Shown here: piece after piece, positions 43,091 to 52,148 of the stretch
Layout of the letters: each line of letters begins with the position of its first letter
Numbering within the stretch: the stretch's first letter is position 1
Assembly (NCBI GenBank): GCA_023426545.1
Contig: JAFAAN010000062.1
Coordinates: 1 to 64,000 of the forward strand
Origin: Pseudomonadota bacterium
Lineage (GTDB): Bacteria > Myxococcota > Myxococcia > Myxococcales > Myxococcaceae
Direction: 5' to 3'
Length of the DNA stretch: 64,000 bases
Notes under the pieces: model-generated
Seen by the model: the letters and a program-made list of their open reading frames with translations, nothing else
What the model was told of the DNA's origin: nothing
Databases searched by the model: none
Made by a program: the position numbers and the translations under genes

Positions 43091-43115
43091 GCGTCCATCC
43101 TCCGAGGGATGACGC
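43091..43115 (-). promoter_or_regulatory. Hairpin overlapping the ribosome binding site of the DUF3014 gene
   Basis: In the mRNA, GCGTC pairs with GACGC and ATCC with GGAT (one bulged base), with loop CTCGGA. The stem-loop ends directly before the ATG at 43090 and contains GGAGGA, the best ribosome binding site. It could limit translation when folded. Confidence 0.45.
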
Positions 43116-43281
43116 AGGGGATTGCAGCCGCGATGCCAGTGACTGCGCGAGCCCGGGATGACTCGCGCGTCCCTCTGGAACAGGGGCCGCCGTGTGGCCC
43201 CGGAGGCACGCCCGCCTGCTCAGCGGGCGTGGCGTGCTGCGCGGCGCTCCGTGGCGAAGCGCCACGGCGCGTGGCGGGGAC

Positions 43282-43899
43282 CTACGCGCGGGGCCGTGAT
43301 GCGCCCGAGTCGTCCTCCGTGGCGGGGAGGGCGGCCTCGGCGGGCGCCTCCGACCAGCGGATGTGGAAGGTGGCCGCGGTGCCGTCGAACTCCTCGGGGA
43401 TGGACACCACCCGCCACCCGCCACACAGCTCCACCGCGCGCGCGAGCAGGCCCGCCGCGAAGGTGGGCAGGTCCGCCAGCACGTCGTCCATCCGCAGCTC
43501 CAGCGATGTCGGACCGCGCTCGACGATTTCGACCACACTGAAGTTGTTACCGGCGCGAAAGCCCAGGCCCGCGCGAAGCAGCATCCGGCGCGGCCCGGCC
43601 AGCCGGACGACGCCCAGCAGGGCGCGCCCGAAGAAGGTGCCGAAGTACGCGTCCATGAACCGCTCGCCCAGCGAGTAGTAGGCCGCCTCGGTGGGGACCC
43701 CACCGTAGACGTGGCCGGCGGCGATGCGGAGGAACTCCTTCCACTGCTCCAGGGTGTAGGCCCGCTCCAGCTTCTGGTCGAGGTCCAACCCCGCCCGGCG
43801 CAGATGCTCGCGGCACGCCGGGGTGAGCCGGTTCTCGAGGGCGCGAACGAAGAGCGCCTCGATGGTTTGGGTGAAAACAAGCTTCTCGGAAGAAGTCAT
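43282..43899 (-). CDS. DUF2378 family protein (myxobacterial paralogue family)
   Basis: The product is 205 residues with no signal peptide. YTLEQWKEFLRIAAGHVYGG, YYSLGERFMDAYFGTFFGR and VVRLAGPRRMLLRAGLGFRA match the pattern of the DUF2378 family, which is expanded in myxobacteria and scarcely found elsewhere. Its fold resembles heme-NO-binding or V4R-type ligand domains, but no ligand is known. This gene is a strong taxonomic marker. A TATACG element lies 10 bases upstream of its ATG. It diverges from the acyl-CoA synthetase-GNAT gene. Confidence 0.85.
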   Translation of the reverse strand: MTSSEKLVFTQTIEALFVRALENRLTPACREHLRRAGLDLDQKLERAYTLEQWKEFLRIAAGHVYGGVPTEAAYYSLGERFMDAYFGTFFGRALLGVVRLAGPRRMLLRAGLGFRAGNNFSVVEIVERGPTSLELRMDDVLADLPTFAAGLLARAVELCGGWRVVSIPEEFDGTAATFHIRWSEAPAEAALPATEDDSGASRPRA

Positions 43900-43909
43900 A
43901 GAGGCGCCC

Positions 43910-43915
43910 CGTATA
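43910..43915 (-). promoter_or_regulatory. Candidate -10 element of the DUF2378 gene
   Basis: TATACG on the minus strand ends 10 bases before the ATG; there is no convincing -35 box. Confidence 0.35.
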
Positions 43916-44165
43916 CACCGAGCGGGCCGTGGGATGCTCGCCCACTGGTGAAATTTCGTTCAGTGAGACTGTCCACGAGTGTCAGAACGGCCTGCGTCAC
44001 GTACTGGCTGTAAGTGCGATATGTGTGTGACTCCGCCGGAGGGGCCTCCTTCCCCGCAGCATCCGGGTGCGCATGTATTCCCGCTCTATCCCATTCCTGC
44101 GTGAATGCGGAGGGGGCACGAGAAGGCCATTGCGCGCGGGGGAGCCGGGCCGCAATGACGGGGTC

Positions 44166-46904
44166 ATGGACACGCGCGCCCCTGGCTCCTCGAAGACGGA
44201 CCCGTCCTACAACGTGCTCCACCAGCAGCGGACGCGGCTGCCGCTGGACGTGCTCTTCGCGCCGCGCAGCGTGGCGGTGGTGGGCGCCACGGAGCGGCCG
44301 GGCAGCGTGGGGCGCACCGTCCTCTGGAACCTCATCAGCAACCCCTTCGGCGGCACCGTCTACCCCATCAACCCGAAGCGGCCCAACGTGCTGGGCATCA
44401 AGGCCTGGCCGTCGCTGGGCGCGCTGCCGGAGCGGGTGGACCTGGCCGTCGTCGTCACGCCCGCGCAGGCGGTGCCCGGCGTCATCCAGGAGTGCGCGGA
44501 GCTGGGCATCCGGGGCGCCATCATCCTCTCCGCGGGCTTCAAGGAGATTGGCGACGAGGGCGTGCGCCTGGAGCAGGACATCCTGCGCATTGCCCAGGCG
44601 GCGCAGGTGCGCATCATCGGCCCCAACTGCCTGGGGGTGATGCGGCCGCCCATCGGCTTCAACGCCACGTTCGCGGGGGGCATGGCGCGGCCGGGCAACG
44701 TGGCCTTCATCAGCCAGAGCGGCGCGCTGCTCACGTCCATCCTCGACTGGAGCCTGCGGGAGGCGGTGGGCTTCAGCGCCTTCGTGTCGGTGGGCTCGAT
44801 GCTGGACGTGGGGTGGGGCGACCTCATCGACTTCCTCGCGGACGACCCGATGACGCGCTCCATCCTGCTGTACATGGAGTCCATCGGCGACGCGCGGGCC
44901 TTCCTCTCCGCCGCGCGCGAGGTGGCGCTCACCAAGCCCATCATCGTCATCAAGGCGGGGCGCACGGCGCAGGCCGCGCGGGCGGCGGCGTCCCACACGG
45001 GCTCGCTGACGGGCAGCGACGAGGTGCTCAGCGCCGCCTTCCGCCGCTCCGGCGTGCTGCGCGTGGACTCCATCGCGGACCTCTTCTACATGGCGGAGAC
45101 GCTGGCGCGGCAGCCGCGCCCGGCGGGGAGGCGCCTCACCGTGCTCACCAACGCGGGCGGGCCGGGGGTGCTGGCCACCGACGCGCTGGTGACGGGCGGC
45201 GGCGAGCTGGCGGTGCTCGGCGAGGCCACGCGCAAGGCGCTGGACGACTTCCTCCCGCCGCAGTGGAGCCATGGCAACCCGGTGGACATCCTGGGCGACG
45301 CGGACCCGGAGCGCTACGCGAGGGCGCTGGAGGTCGCCAGCCGGGACGAGGGAAGTGACGGCCTGCTCGTCATCCTCACCCCGCAGGACATGACCGAGCC
45401 CACCCAGACGGCGGACCGGCTGAAGCCCTTCGCGAAGCTGCATGGAAAGCCGGTGCTGGCCAGCTGGATGGGGGGCTCCGAGGTGGCGGCCGGGGAGCGC
45501 ATCCTCAACGACGCGGGCATTCCCACCTTCGGCTATCCGGACACGGCGGCGCGCATCTTCAATTACATGTGGCGCTACACGTACAACCTCGCGGGCCTGT
45601 ACGAGACGCCCGCGCTGGCGCAGGAGGTGGGCACCGCGCGGGATGAGGCGCGCCGGTGGGTGGAGGCCGCGCGCGCCGCCGGCCGCACCCTGTTGTCGGA
45701 GTACGAGTCCAAGAAGCTGCTGGCCGCGTACGGCATCCCCACCGTGGAGACGCGGCTGGCGGTGACGGAGGACGCCGCGGTGGCGGAGGCGGCGGCCCTG
45801 GGCTACCCGGTGGTGGTGAAGCTGCACTCGTTCACGGTGACGCACAAGTCGGACGTGGGCGGCGTGCGGCTGAACCTCCCCGACGCGGAGGCGGTGCGCG
45901 GCGCGTTCCGGGACATCCGCGCGCGGCTGAAGGCGCTGGGGCAGGGGAGCGCGTTCGATGGCGTCACCGTGCAGCCCATGGTGCGCCCGGATGGCTACGA
46001 GCTCATCGTGGGCAGCAGCGTGGACGCGCAGTTCGGTCCGGTGCTGCTCTTCGGCGCGGGCGGGACGCTGGTGGAGGTGTTCAAGGACCGGGCGCTGGGC
46101 CTGCCGCCGCTGAACACCACGCTGGCGCGGCGGATGATGGAGCAGACGCGCATCTACGAGGCGCTGAAGGGCGTCCGGGGCCGCCCGCCGGTGGACTTGA
46201 TGGCGCTGGAGCTGCTCATGGTCCGCTTCAGCCAGCTGGTGGTGGAGCAGCGCTTCGTGAAGGAGGTGGACCTCAACCCGCTGCTGGCCTCCCCCGAGCG
46301 CTTGCTGGCCCTGGATGCGCGCGTGGTGCTGCACCCGGCTTCGGTGACGGAGGCGGAGCTGCCCAGGCTGGCCATCGAGCCCTACCCGAACCAGTACGTG
46401 GCGCCGTTCCGGCTGCGCAACGGTGAGGAGATTCTGCTGCGCCCCATCCGTCCGGAGGACGAGCCCCGGATGGCGGAGTTCCACCGCACGTTGTCGGAGC
46501 AGACGGTGTTCCTGCGCTACGCGGGGCTGATGCAGCTGAGCACCCGCGTGGCGCACGAGCGGCTGTCACGCATCTGCTTCAACGACTACGCGCGGGAGAT
46601 GGCGCTGGTGGCGGAGCGCAAGGACGGGGAGTTGCTCGGTGTGGGCCGGCTCACGCGGCTGCGCGGGACGCGGGACGCGGAGTTCGCCATCCTCATCAGT
46701 GACCAGGTGCAGCGGCAGGGCCTGGGGGCGGAGATGCTGAAGCGGCTGGTGAGCATCGGCGAGGCGTGGAAGGTGGAGCGCATCGTCGCGGACATCCTCG
46801 CGGGCAACCGCGCCATGCAGAGCATCAGCCGGAAGCTGGGCTTCTCCATCCTCCAGCACGAAGAGTTGGCCCCGGACATGGTCAAGGCGGTCAAGGTGCT
46901 CTAG
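44166..46904 (+). CDS. Acyl-CoA synthetase (NDP-forming) fused to a GNAT acetyltransferase, Pat-like
   Basis: The product is 912 residues from ATG 44166. Residues 30-125 form a CoA-binding domain (VAVVGATERPGSVGR). Residues 170-470 are succinyl-CoA-ligase-like, with His277 in SHTGSLTG, the residue phosphorylated in active NDP-forming synthetases. Residues 490-715 form an ATP-grasp domain (YPVVVKLHSFTVTHKSDVGG). Residues 745-912 form a GNAT domain with the acetyl-CoA loop QRQGLGAEM. This is the layout of Pat/YfiQ protein lysine acetyltransferases, which acetylate and silence acetyl-CoA synthetase. It is followed by a strong bidirectional hairpin. Confidence 0.88.
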   Translation: MDTRAPGSSKTDPSYNVLHQQRTRLPLDVLFAPRSVAVVGATERPGSVGRTVLWNLISNPFGGTVYPINPKRPNVLGIKAWPSLGALPERVDLAVVVTPAQAVPGVIQECAELGIRGAIILSAGFKEIGDEGVRLEQDILRIAQAAQVRIIGPNCLGVMRPPIGFNATFAGGMARPGNVAFISQSGALLTSILDWSLREAVGFSAFVSVGSMLDVGWGDLIDFLADDPMTRSILLYMESIGDARAFLSAAREVALTKPIIVIKAGRTAQAARAAASHTGSLTGSDEVLSAAFRRSGVLRVDSIADLFYMAETLARQPRPAGRRLTVLTNAGGPGVLATDALVTGGGELAVLGEATRKALDDFLPPQWSHGNPVDILGDADPERYARALEVASRDEGSDGLLVILTPQDMTEPTQTADRLKPFAKLHGKPVLASWMGGSEVAAGERILNDAGIPTFGYPDTAARIFNYMWRYTYNLAGLYETPALAQEVGTARDEARRWVEAARAAGRTLLSEYESKKLLAAYGIPTVETRLAVTEDAAVAEAAALGYPVVVKLHSFTVTHKSDVGGVRLNLPDAEAVRGAFRDIRARLKALGQGSAFDGVTVQPMVRPDGYELIVGSSVDAQFGPVLLFGAGGTLVEVFKDRALGLPPLNTTLARRMMEQTRIYEALKGVRGRPPVDLMALELLMVRFSQLVVEQRFVKEVDLNPLLASPERLLALDARVVLHPASVTEAELPRLAIEPYPNQYVAPFRLRNGEEILLRPIRPEDEPRMAEFHRTLSEQTVFLRYAGLMQLSTRVAHERLSRICFNDYAREMALVAERKDGELLGVGRLTRLRGTRDAEFAILISDQVQRQGLGAEMLKRLVSIGEAWKVERIVADILAGNRAMQSISRKLGFSILQHEELAPDMVKAVKVL

Positions 46905-46910
46905 CGAGGA

Positions 46911-46944
46911 CTTCCGCCCGGGGCAGGGTGCTCCCGGGCGGAAG
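46911..46944. terminator. Bidirectional terminator hairpin
   Basis: A perfect 12-base-pair stem (CTTCCGCCCGGG with its complement) and a 10-base loop lie between the convergent stops of the Pat-like and DUF4142 genes. There is no T tract. Confidence 0.75.
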
Positions 46945-46959
46945 GGCTGCGGGACGTGG

Positions 46960-47562
46960 CTACGGGTGCGGCGGGTTGCTCGCATTGAAGAGGGTGACCT
47001 GGATGTTGGAGGCCTCCTGCAGGTGCATCTGCACCGTCTTCCGGATCGCCATCAGCTCCTCCTTGAGCGCGGGGTTCTGGACCTGCGGCGCGAGCAGGGC
47101 GTCCCCCAGCAGGGCCGTGCCGGCATGAGCGGCGAGCTGGGCGTCCATCAGCGACACGTCGAAAGTGGGGCCCTTGACGGTGTCCAGCACCTCCATCGTC
47201 CGCTGCGCGGTGAGTTGCTGGAGTTGCGACACGGCGCTCTCCGCGGGAGCGATGCCATGGGCCCTGGCCAGTTCCTCCACGCGCCGCAGGACCTCCGAGT
47301 GCACGGTGACCATGCGCGCGTTGAAGTCACGCGCGGTCGGGTCGGTGGCATGCGCCTGGCCGAGCTGGCCCAGCATCACCTCGCCCGAGTTGGCCGCCAG
47401 GAGGACGCCCACGATTTGGCCGTCCGTCAGCATCACCCCCTGGCCCGCGGCCGATTGCTGAGGCCCCATCGCGCCGTCACTCGCGGCGCTCTCCCCACAG
47501 CCGGCGAACATCATCGCCGTCCCCATCATCGCCACCCCCAGCAACGCACGTGTGATTCGCAT
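46960..47562 (-). CDS. DUF4142 lipoprotein
   Basis: The product is 200 residues from ATG 47562, which has GGAGGGGG 8 bases upstream. A lipoprotein signal peptide ends in the lipobox MFAGC (Cys22). The mature part is a four-helix, ferritin-like DUF4142 domain (LLAANSGEVMLGQLGQAHAT, RDFNARMVTVHSEVLRRVEEL). Family members are periplasmic or outer-membrane and are often stress-associated; the function is not established. It lies alone between two non-coding stretches. Confidence 0.85.
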   Translation of the reverse strand: MRITRALLGVAMMGTAMMFAGCGESAASDGAMGPQQSAAGQGVMLTDGQIVGVLLAANSGEVMLGQLGQAHATDPTARDFNARMVTVHSEVLRRVEELARAHGIAPAESAVSQLQQLTAQRTMEVLDTVKGPTFDVSLMDAQLAAHAGTALLGDALLAPQVQNPALKEELMAIRKTVQMHLQEASNIQVTLFNASNPPHP

Positions 47563-47976
47563 GACGGTTACCCCCTCCATGTGACGTTCAGCGGAAGGTT
47601 GGGCAGTTGAAAAGCACACCGCCATGGGCGGGAAGCACGAGGCCATTGTGCGTCCGGGGACGAATCCATGGACGCTGGCCGGACCTCCCCGGGCGGGGAG
47701 CCAGCCCTCGTCCAGTGTTGGCGGAGCGGCCGTGACCGGCGCAGCAACGCGTCGAAAGTCGGGTGGTTGGGACGGGTCATGCGCGCGGCGGCGTGCTCCA
47801 AGCCGCATCCCGAGCAGTGCCTTCTGGTGTCGGTCAGGCCGGACGAGCGCGTCTGGCGCGGCCCTCGCCACGAGCTGGCGGACCTGCTGGCCGGTCTCGT
47901 GGGCCGGTGCGCGCGGCGGCGTCACGGCGATACTGGACGAAGAGGAGAGGTGGACCGGCAGGAGCCTGGCACTCCG
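47563..47976. other. 414-base intergenic region
   Basis: No gene is supported between the DUF4142 start and the 3-prime end of the glycine-rich lipoprotein gene. The first 20 bases hold the DUF4142 ribosome binding site. Open frames here are short and lack a ribosome binding site or a recognisable product. I see no promoter, hairpin or repeat that stands out. Confidence 0.55.
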
Positions 47977-48699
47977 TCACGGCTCCAGGTGTCCTCCAGG
48001 CGCCGCGCCATTCCCAGCCGGGGTCCCACTGGCACCCGCGCCGCCTTTCGTGCCGCCTCCTGCGGCGGTGCCCCTCGCGCTGCTCCCCCCACCGCCCGGG
48101 CGCGAGAGTCCTCCGGCCATGCTGCCACCCCCGGGGATGCCGCCGCTCGCCCGGGCGCGGCCATGTCCGGTCCGGCTGGCGCCGCCGGTCGTGCTGGTGC
48201 CACCCGTCAGGCTGTTGCCGCTCGACAGGCTGGTGCCGCCGGTGGCGGTGGTTCCCCCACTCCTGCTGCTGCCTCCGCCAAGGCCGCCGCCGAAACCACC
48301 GCCACCGGACCCGCCGCCGCTGGAGCCACCCCCGGAGCCGTCGCTGGACCTGCCGCCGTGTGCCGAGCCGCCCAGGACTCCGTGGACTCCTCCCGTCCCG
48401 CCGTGAGAACCGCTGCTGCTTCCACCTCCGCCCGGACCGCCAGGGGCGCCCGCGCCACCTGGCGCCAGCCCCGTCGGGTACTGCTCCTCCCCGCCGACCG
48501 AGGCCGCGGAGGGATCGATGGCGTCCGGCGGTCCGCCCTCCAGCCCCGGGATGGCCGCCGCCTCGTCGCCGCTATCGAGGGCGCCGGCCGGCTCCCGGCG
48601 CTGATTACACCCGCCGGCAAGCGAGGGCGCTGAGAGCAGGCCCCCGAGCAGCGCCGCCCGCTTGAGACGTGCCATCCGCGTCTTGACGGCTCTGGGCAT
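47977..48699 (-). CDS. Glycine-rich lipoprotein
   Basis: The product is 240 residues from ATG 48699, directly after a G-rich ribosome binding site. A basic signal peptide ends in the lipobox LAGGC (Cys31). The mature protein is almost wholly Gly, Ser and Thr with Arg and Pro, in runs such as GGGSSGGGSGGGGFGGG. It has no folded domain and is probably a disordered surface lipoprotein. The opposite strand has a long open frame as well, but it lacks a signal peptide or a domain. Low-complexity DNA makes the exact extent uncertain. Confidence 0.6.
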   Translation of the reverse strand: MPRAVKTRMARLKRAALLGGLLSAPSLAGGCNQRREPAGALDSGDEAAAIPGLEGGPPDAIDPSAASVGGEEQYPTGLAPGGAGAPGGPGGGGSSSGSHGGTGGVHGVLGGSAHGGRSSDGSGGGSSGGGSGGGGFGGGLGGGSSRSGGTTATGGTSLSSGNSLTGGTSTTGGASRTGHGRARASGGIPGGGSMAGGLSRPGGGGSSARGTAAGGGTKGGAGASGTPAGNGAAPGGHLEP

Positions 48700-48920
48700 C
48701 TCCCCCCCCGGACCGCGTCCAGGTCCAACGGTGCGGAGGGACGAGGGGGCCGGGTATCGCGCCCCGGGTCCTGGCGTCCGGGCACTCGATGACATGCCTC
48801 CGCGCCTGCCTGGTGGGACCGGCTCTCCGAGGGAGGAGGGGACACCCGGCTTCACGCACCGTGCATCCAGATGCGATTTTCCCGGTCGAGGCCGGTCGCG
48901 CCGCCTATTGTCGGAGGGTG

Positions 48921-51470
48921 ATGGCCACCCCAGAAACCCAAGCTCCGCTCGCCGCGCTGCTCCCCAGGAAGGGCGAACCGCCCCTGGACGCGGATGAAAT
49001 CCTCAACCGCTTCGTCGGCTACGTGGCGGCCAATGGCTTGAGCCTCTACTCGGCCCAGGAAGAGGCCATCCTGGAGCTGCTCGCGGGCAAGCACCTGTTC
49101 CTCAAGACGCCCACGGGCTCGGGCAAGTCGCTGGTGGCCACGGCGCTCCACTTCAAGGCCATGGCGGAGGGCAAGGTCTCCTTCTACACCTGCCCCATCA
49201 AGGCCCTGGTGAACGAGAAGTTCTTCGCCCTCTGCGACGCCTTCGGCGCGGAGAACGTGGGCATGCTCACCGGCGACGCGAGCATCAACCGCGACGCGCC
49301 CATCATCTGCTGCACCGCCGAAATCCTCGCCAACCTGGCCCTGCGCGACGCGAGCGCCCGCGTGGACTACGTCGTCATGGACGAGTTCCACTACTACTCG
49401 GACCGCGAGCGCGGCGTGGCCTGGCAGCTGCCGCTCATCGCGCTGCCGGACACCACCTTCCTGCTGATGTCCGCCACGCTGGGGCCCACCCACATCATCG
49501 AGGAGAGCCTGACGAAGCTCACCGGCAGGGAAGTGGCCACCGTGCGCAGCGCCGAGCGCCCCGTGCCGCTGGACTTCGACTACCGCGAGGTGCCGCTGCA
49601 CGAGACGATCGAGGACCTGGTCGCGCGTGGGAAGTACCCCATCTACCTGGTCAACTTCACCCAGCGCGCGGCGGCCGAGCAGGCGCAGAACCTGATGAGC
49701 GTGGACTTCTCCACCAAGGAGGAGAAGGAAGCCATCCGGCTCGCGCTCCAGGACGCGCCCTTCGACACGCCCTACGGCAAGGAGTTCCAGCGCTTCCTGC
49801 GCCACGGCATTGGCATGCACCACGCCGGCCTGCTGCCCAAGTACCGCCTGCTGGTGGAGAAGCTGGCCCAGGGCGGCCACCTCAAGGTCATCAGCGGCAC
49901 GGACACGCTGGGCGTGGGCGTGAACATCCCCATCCGCACGGTGCTCTTCACGCAACTCTTCAAGTTCAATGGCGAGAAGCTGGCCACGCTGAGCGTGCGC
50001 GACTTCCAGCAGATCGCCGGCCGCGCGGGCCGCAAGGGCTTCGACACGCAGGGCAGCGTCGTGGCCCAGGCGCCTGAGTACGTCATCGAGAACATCAAGC
50101 TGGCCGCCAAGGAGGCCGCGGGCAAGAAGAAGACGCCCAAGGCCAAGCCGCCGCAGAAGAACTTCGTCCAGTACGACCGGAGCACCTTCGAGCGGCTCCA
50201 GACCGGCATGCCCGAGCCGCTGGAGTCCCGCTTCGCGGTGTCGCACGGCATGATCCTTAACCTGCTCCAGAGCGAGCACCAGACGGAGAACAACGCCGGG
50301 TACAAGCGGCTGGTGACGCTGGTGCAGCGCAGCCATGACTCGGACTACCTCAAGCGCCGGCACCTCAAGGAGGCCGCGCGGGACTTCCGCACGCTGCGCG
50401 AAGCGGAGATTGTCGAGGTGGTGAAGGGGCAGGGCGGCTCGGGCGCCACGGTGAAGGTGGCGGGAGAGATGCAGCAGGACTTCAGCCTCAACCACACACT
50501 GTCGCTGTACCTGCTGGACACGCTGGAGCTGCTGGACCCGACCACGGACACCTACGCGCTGGACGTGGTGACGCTGGTGGAGTCCATCCTGGAGAACCCG
50601 GAGGTGGTGCTCTACGCGCAGCTGAACCAGCTCAAGGGGGAGAAGATCAACGAGCTGAAGGCGCAGGGCGTCGAGTACGACGACCGCATGGCGGAGCTCG
50701 AGAAGCTCGAGTGGCCCAAGCCCAACCGCGACTTCATCTACGGCACCTTCAACAAGTTCGCGCAGAAGCACCCGTGGGTGGGCGAGGAGAACATCCGGCC
50801 CAAGTCCATTGTCCGGGACATGTTCGAGCGCTTCATGTCCTTCCCGGACTACATCCGTGAATACGGTCTCCAGCGCAGCGAGGGCGTGCTGCTGCGGTAC
50901 GTGAACGACACCTACAAGACGCTGGTGCAGACGGTGCCCGAGCGCTTCCGCACGGAGGAGGTGGAGGACTTCATCGACCACCTGCGCGCCACGCTCCGCC
51001 AGGTGGACTCCAGCCTGCTGGACGAGTGGGAGCGCATGCGCAACCCGGACGGCGCCATCGCGGCGAAGCCGGTGGTGGAGCTCAAGCCGAAGGAGCTCAC
51101 GGACGACCCGAAGGCCTTCGCCGCGCGGGTGCGCGAGGAGCTGCATCGGCTGCTCAAAGCGCTGGGCCAGAAGCGATACATGGACGCGCTGGCCATGCTG
51201 GACAACGCCCTGGGCGAGTGGACCGCGCCCAAGCTGGAGCAGGCCATGGCGCCGTACTTCGAGGAGCACAAGGTCGTGGTGCTCACGCCCCAGGCGCGCA
51301 AGCCCGCGAACACCTTCCTCAAGGAGACGGGCCCGCGGCTGTGGGAGACCCAGCAGCGCATCATGGACCCGGAGGGGCACGGCGACTGGATGCTCGACTG
51401 TGAGATCGACCTGCGCGACCGGCGCCTGGATGACGGCCCCATCCTGATGCTCCGCCGCATCGGCATGTAG
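48921..51470 (+). CDS. Ski2-like DEAD/DEAH-box helicase with DUF3516 C-terminal region
   Basis: The product is 849 residues from ATG 48921, with GGAGGG just upstream. Motif I is TPTGSGKS (63-70), motif II is DEFH (154-157), motif III is SAT (184-186), and motif VI is QIAGRAGRKG. The core is followed by about 400 residues typical of the DUF3516 group of Ski2-like helicases (RDFIYGTFNKFAQKHPWVG, GLQRSEGVLLRYVND). The enzyme probably unwinds RNA or RNA-protein complexes; no specific bacterial role is established. The flanking genes are unrelated. Confidence 0.87.
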   Translation: MATPETQAPLAALLPRKGEPPLDADEILNRFVGYVAANGLSLYSAQEEAILELLAGKHLFLKTPTGSGKSLVATALHFKAMAEGKVSFYTCPIKALVNEKFFALCDAFGAENVGMLTGDASINRDAPIICCTAEILANLALRDASARVDYVVMDEFHYYSDRERGVAWQLPLIALPDTTFLLMSATLGPTHIIEESLTKLTGREVATVRSAERPVPLDFDYREVPLHETIEDLVARGKYPIYLVNFTQRAAAEQAQNLMSVDFSTKEEKEAIRLALQDAPFDTPYGKEFQRFLRHGIGMHHAGLLPKYRLLVEKLAQGGHLKVISGTDTLGVGVNIPIRTVLFTQLFKFNGEKLATLSVRDFQQIAGRAGRKGFDTQGSVVAQAPEYVIENIKLAAKEAAGKKKTPKAKPPQKNFVQYDRSTFERLQTGMPEPLESRFAVSHGMILNLLQSEHQTENNAGYKRLVTLVQRSHDSDYLKRRHLKEAARDFRTLREAEIVEVVKGQGGSGATVKVAGEMQQDFSLNHTLSLYLLDTLELLDPTTDTYALDVVTLVESILENPEVVLYAQLNQLKGEKINELKAQGVEYDDRMAELEKLEWPKPNRDFIYGTFNKFAQKHPWVGEENIRPKSIVRDMFERFMSFPDYIREYGLQRSEGVLLRYVNDTYKTLVQTVPERFRTEEVEDFIDHLRATLRQVDSSLLDEWERMRNPDGAIAAKPVVELKPKELTDDPKAFAARVREELHRLLKALGQKRYMDALAMLDNALGEWTAPKLEQAMAPYFEEHKVVVLTPQARKPANTFLKETGPRLWETQQRIMDPEGHGDWMLDCEIDLRDRRLDDGPILMLRRIGM

Positions 51471-51477
51471 CCCGGGC

Positions 51478-51969
51478 TCAGCCCCCGGAGGCAGGCGGCT
51501 CCGAGGGGCGCGCGGCCGTCAGGGCCTCCGGTTCCGGAGGCGTCAGCTCGCTCACCTCCAGCCCGCCGCCCGCGCCGGGCGTGAGGACCATGCGCCACGC
51601 GTCCGCCGTCAGCACCACGCGGTCTGTCTCGCAGCGCACCGACAGCTCCATGTCCTCGATGGTCCACGCGCCCGCCCACACCGTCGTCCGGGCTTCGCAG
51701 CCGGACGCGTCGCACGTCTCCGTCTCCGCCACCCACACCCGGCCCTCGGGCGCCGCGGGGCACGACAGCGGCTCCGCGTAGCGAAGGAGGGGGCTGTCCA
51801 GCTCGTCCACGCCCGCGTCGGGGAACAGGGGCTCCATGTCGAGCGGCGTCCCCCGCGCGGCGCGCGCCCCGGACGGCACCGCGTCCGGCTCTGGCGCTTC
51901 TGCCAGGGCCGCCGGCGCGGCCAGCCAGCCACACAGCAACATCACCTTCCCACCCCGAATCATCCACAT
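51478..51969 (-). CDS. Secreted protein of unknown function
   Basis: The product is 163 residues from ATG 51969, with GGGAG 9 bases upstream. A signal peptide is clear (GKVMLLCGWLAAPAALAEA), with cleavage expected near residue 24. The mature part is acidic and has four Cys that could form disulfides (SCPAAPEGRVWVAETETCDA). It resembles no family I recognise. Its stop is 8 bases from the convergent helicase gene, with no obvious terminator other than a short GC palindrome. Confidence 0.68.
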   Translation of the reverse strand: MWMIRGGKVMLLCGWLAAPAALAEAPEPDAVPSGARAARGTPLDMEPLFPDAGVDELDSPLLRYAEPLSCPAAPEGRVWVAETETCDASGCEARTTVWAGAWTIEDMELSVRCETDRVVLTADAWRMVLTPGAGGGLEVSELTPPEPEALTAARPSEPPASGG

Positions 51970-52148
51970 GGCGACATGCTCCCGGCCGCGGCGTCGTTCG
52001 CGGCTCACGGAGGGCGGGTTGTGCAAGGCCTGGACCGGACGCTCGTGTGGCCGGGGAGCCACGGTGGTGGGCGGCCCGCCAGCCGTGGCCCGCTTTCCCG
52101 CATGGAAAAGCGGGCCATGTCGCCAGCCAGCGACTACCGTCGCACCAT

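Noticed and set aside
47668..48633. Long plus-strand open frame opposite the glycine-rich lipoprotein
   Set aside because: It has no ribosome binding site, signal or domain; the minus strand has a basic signal peptide and lipobox.
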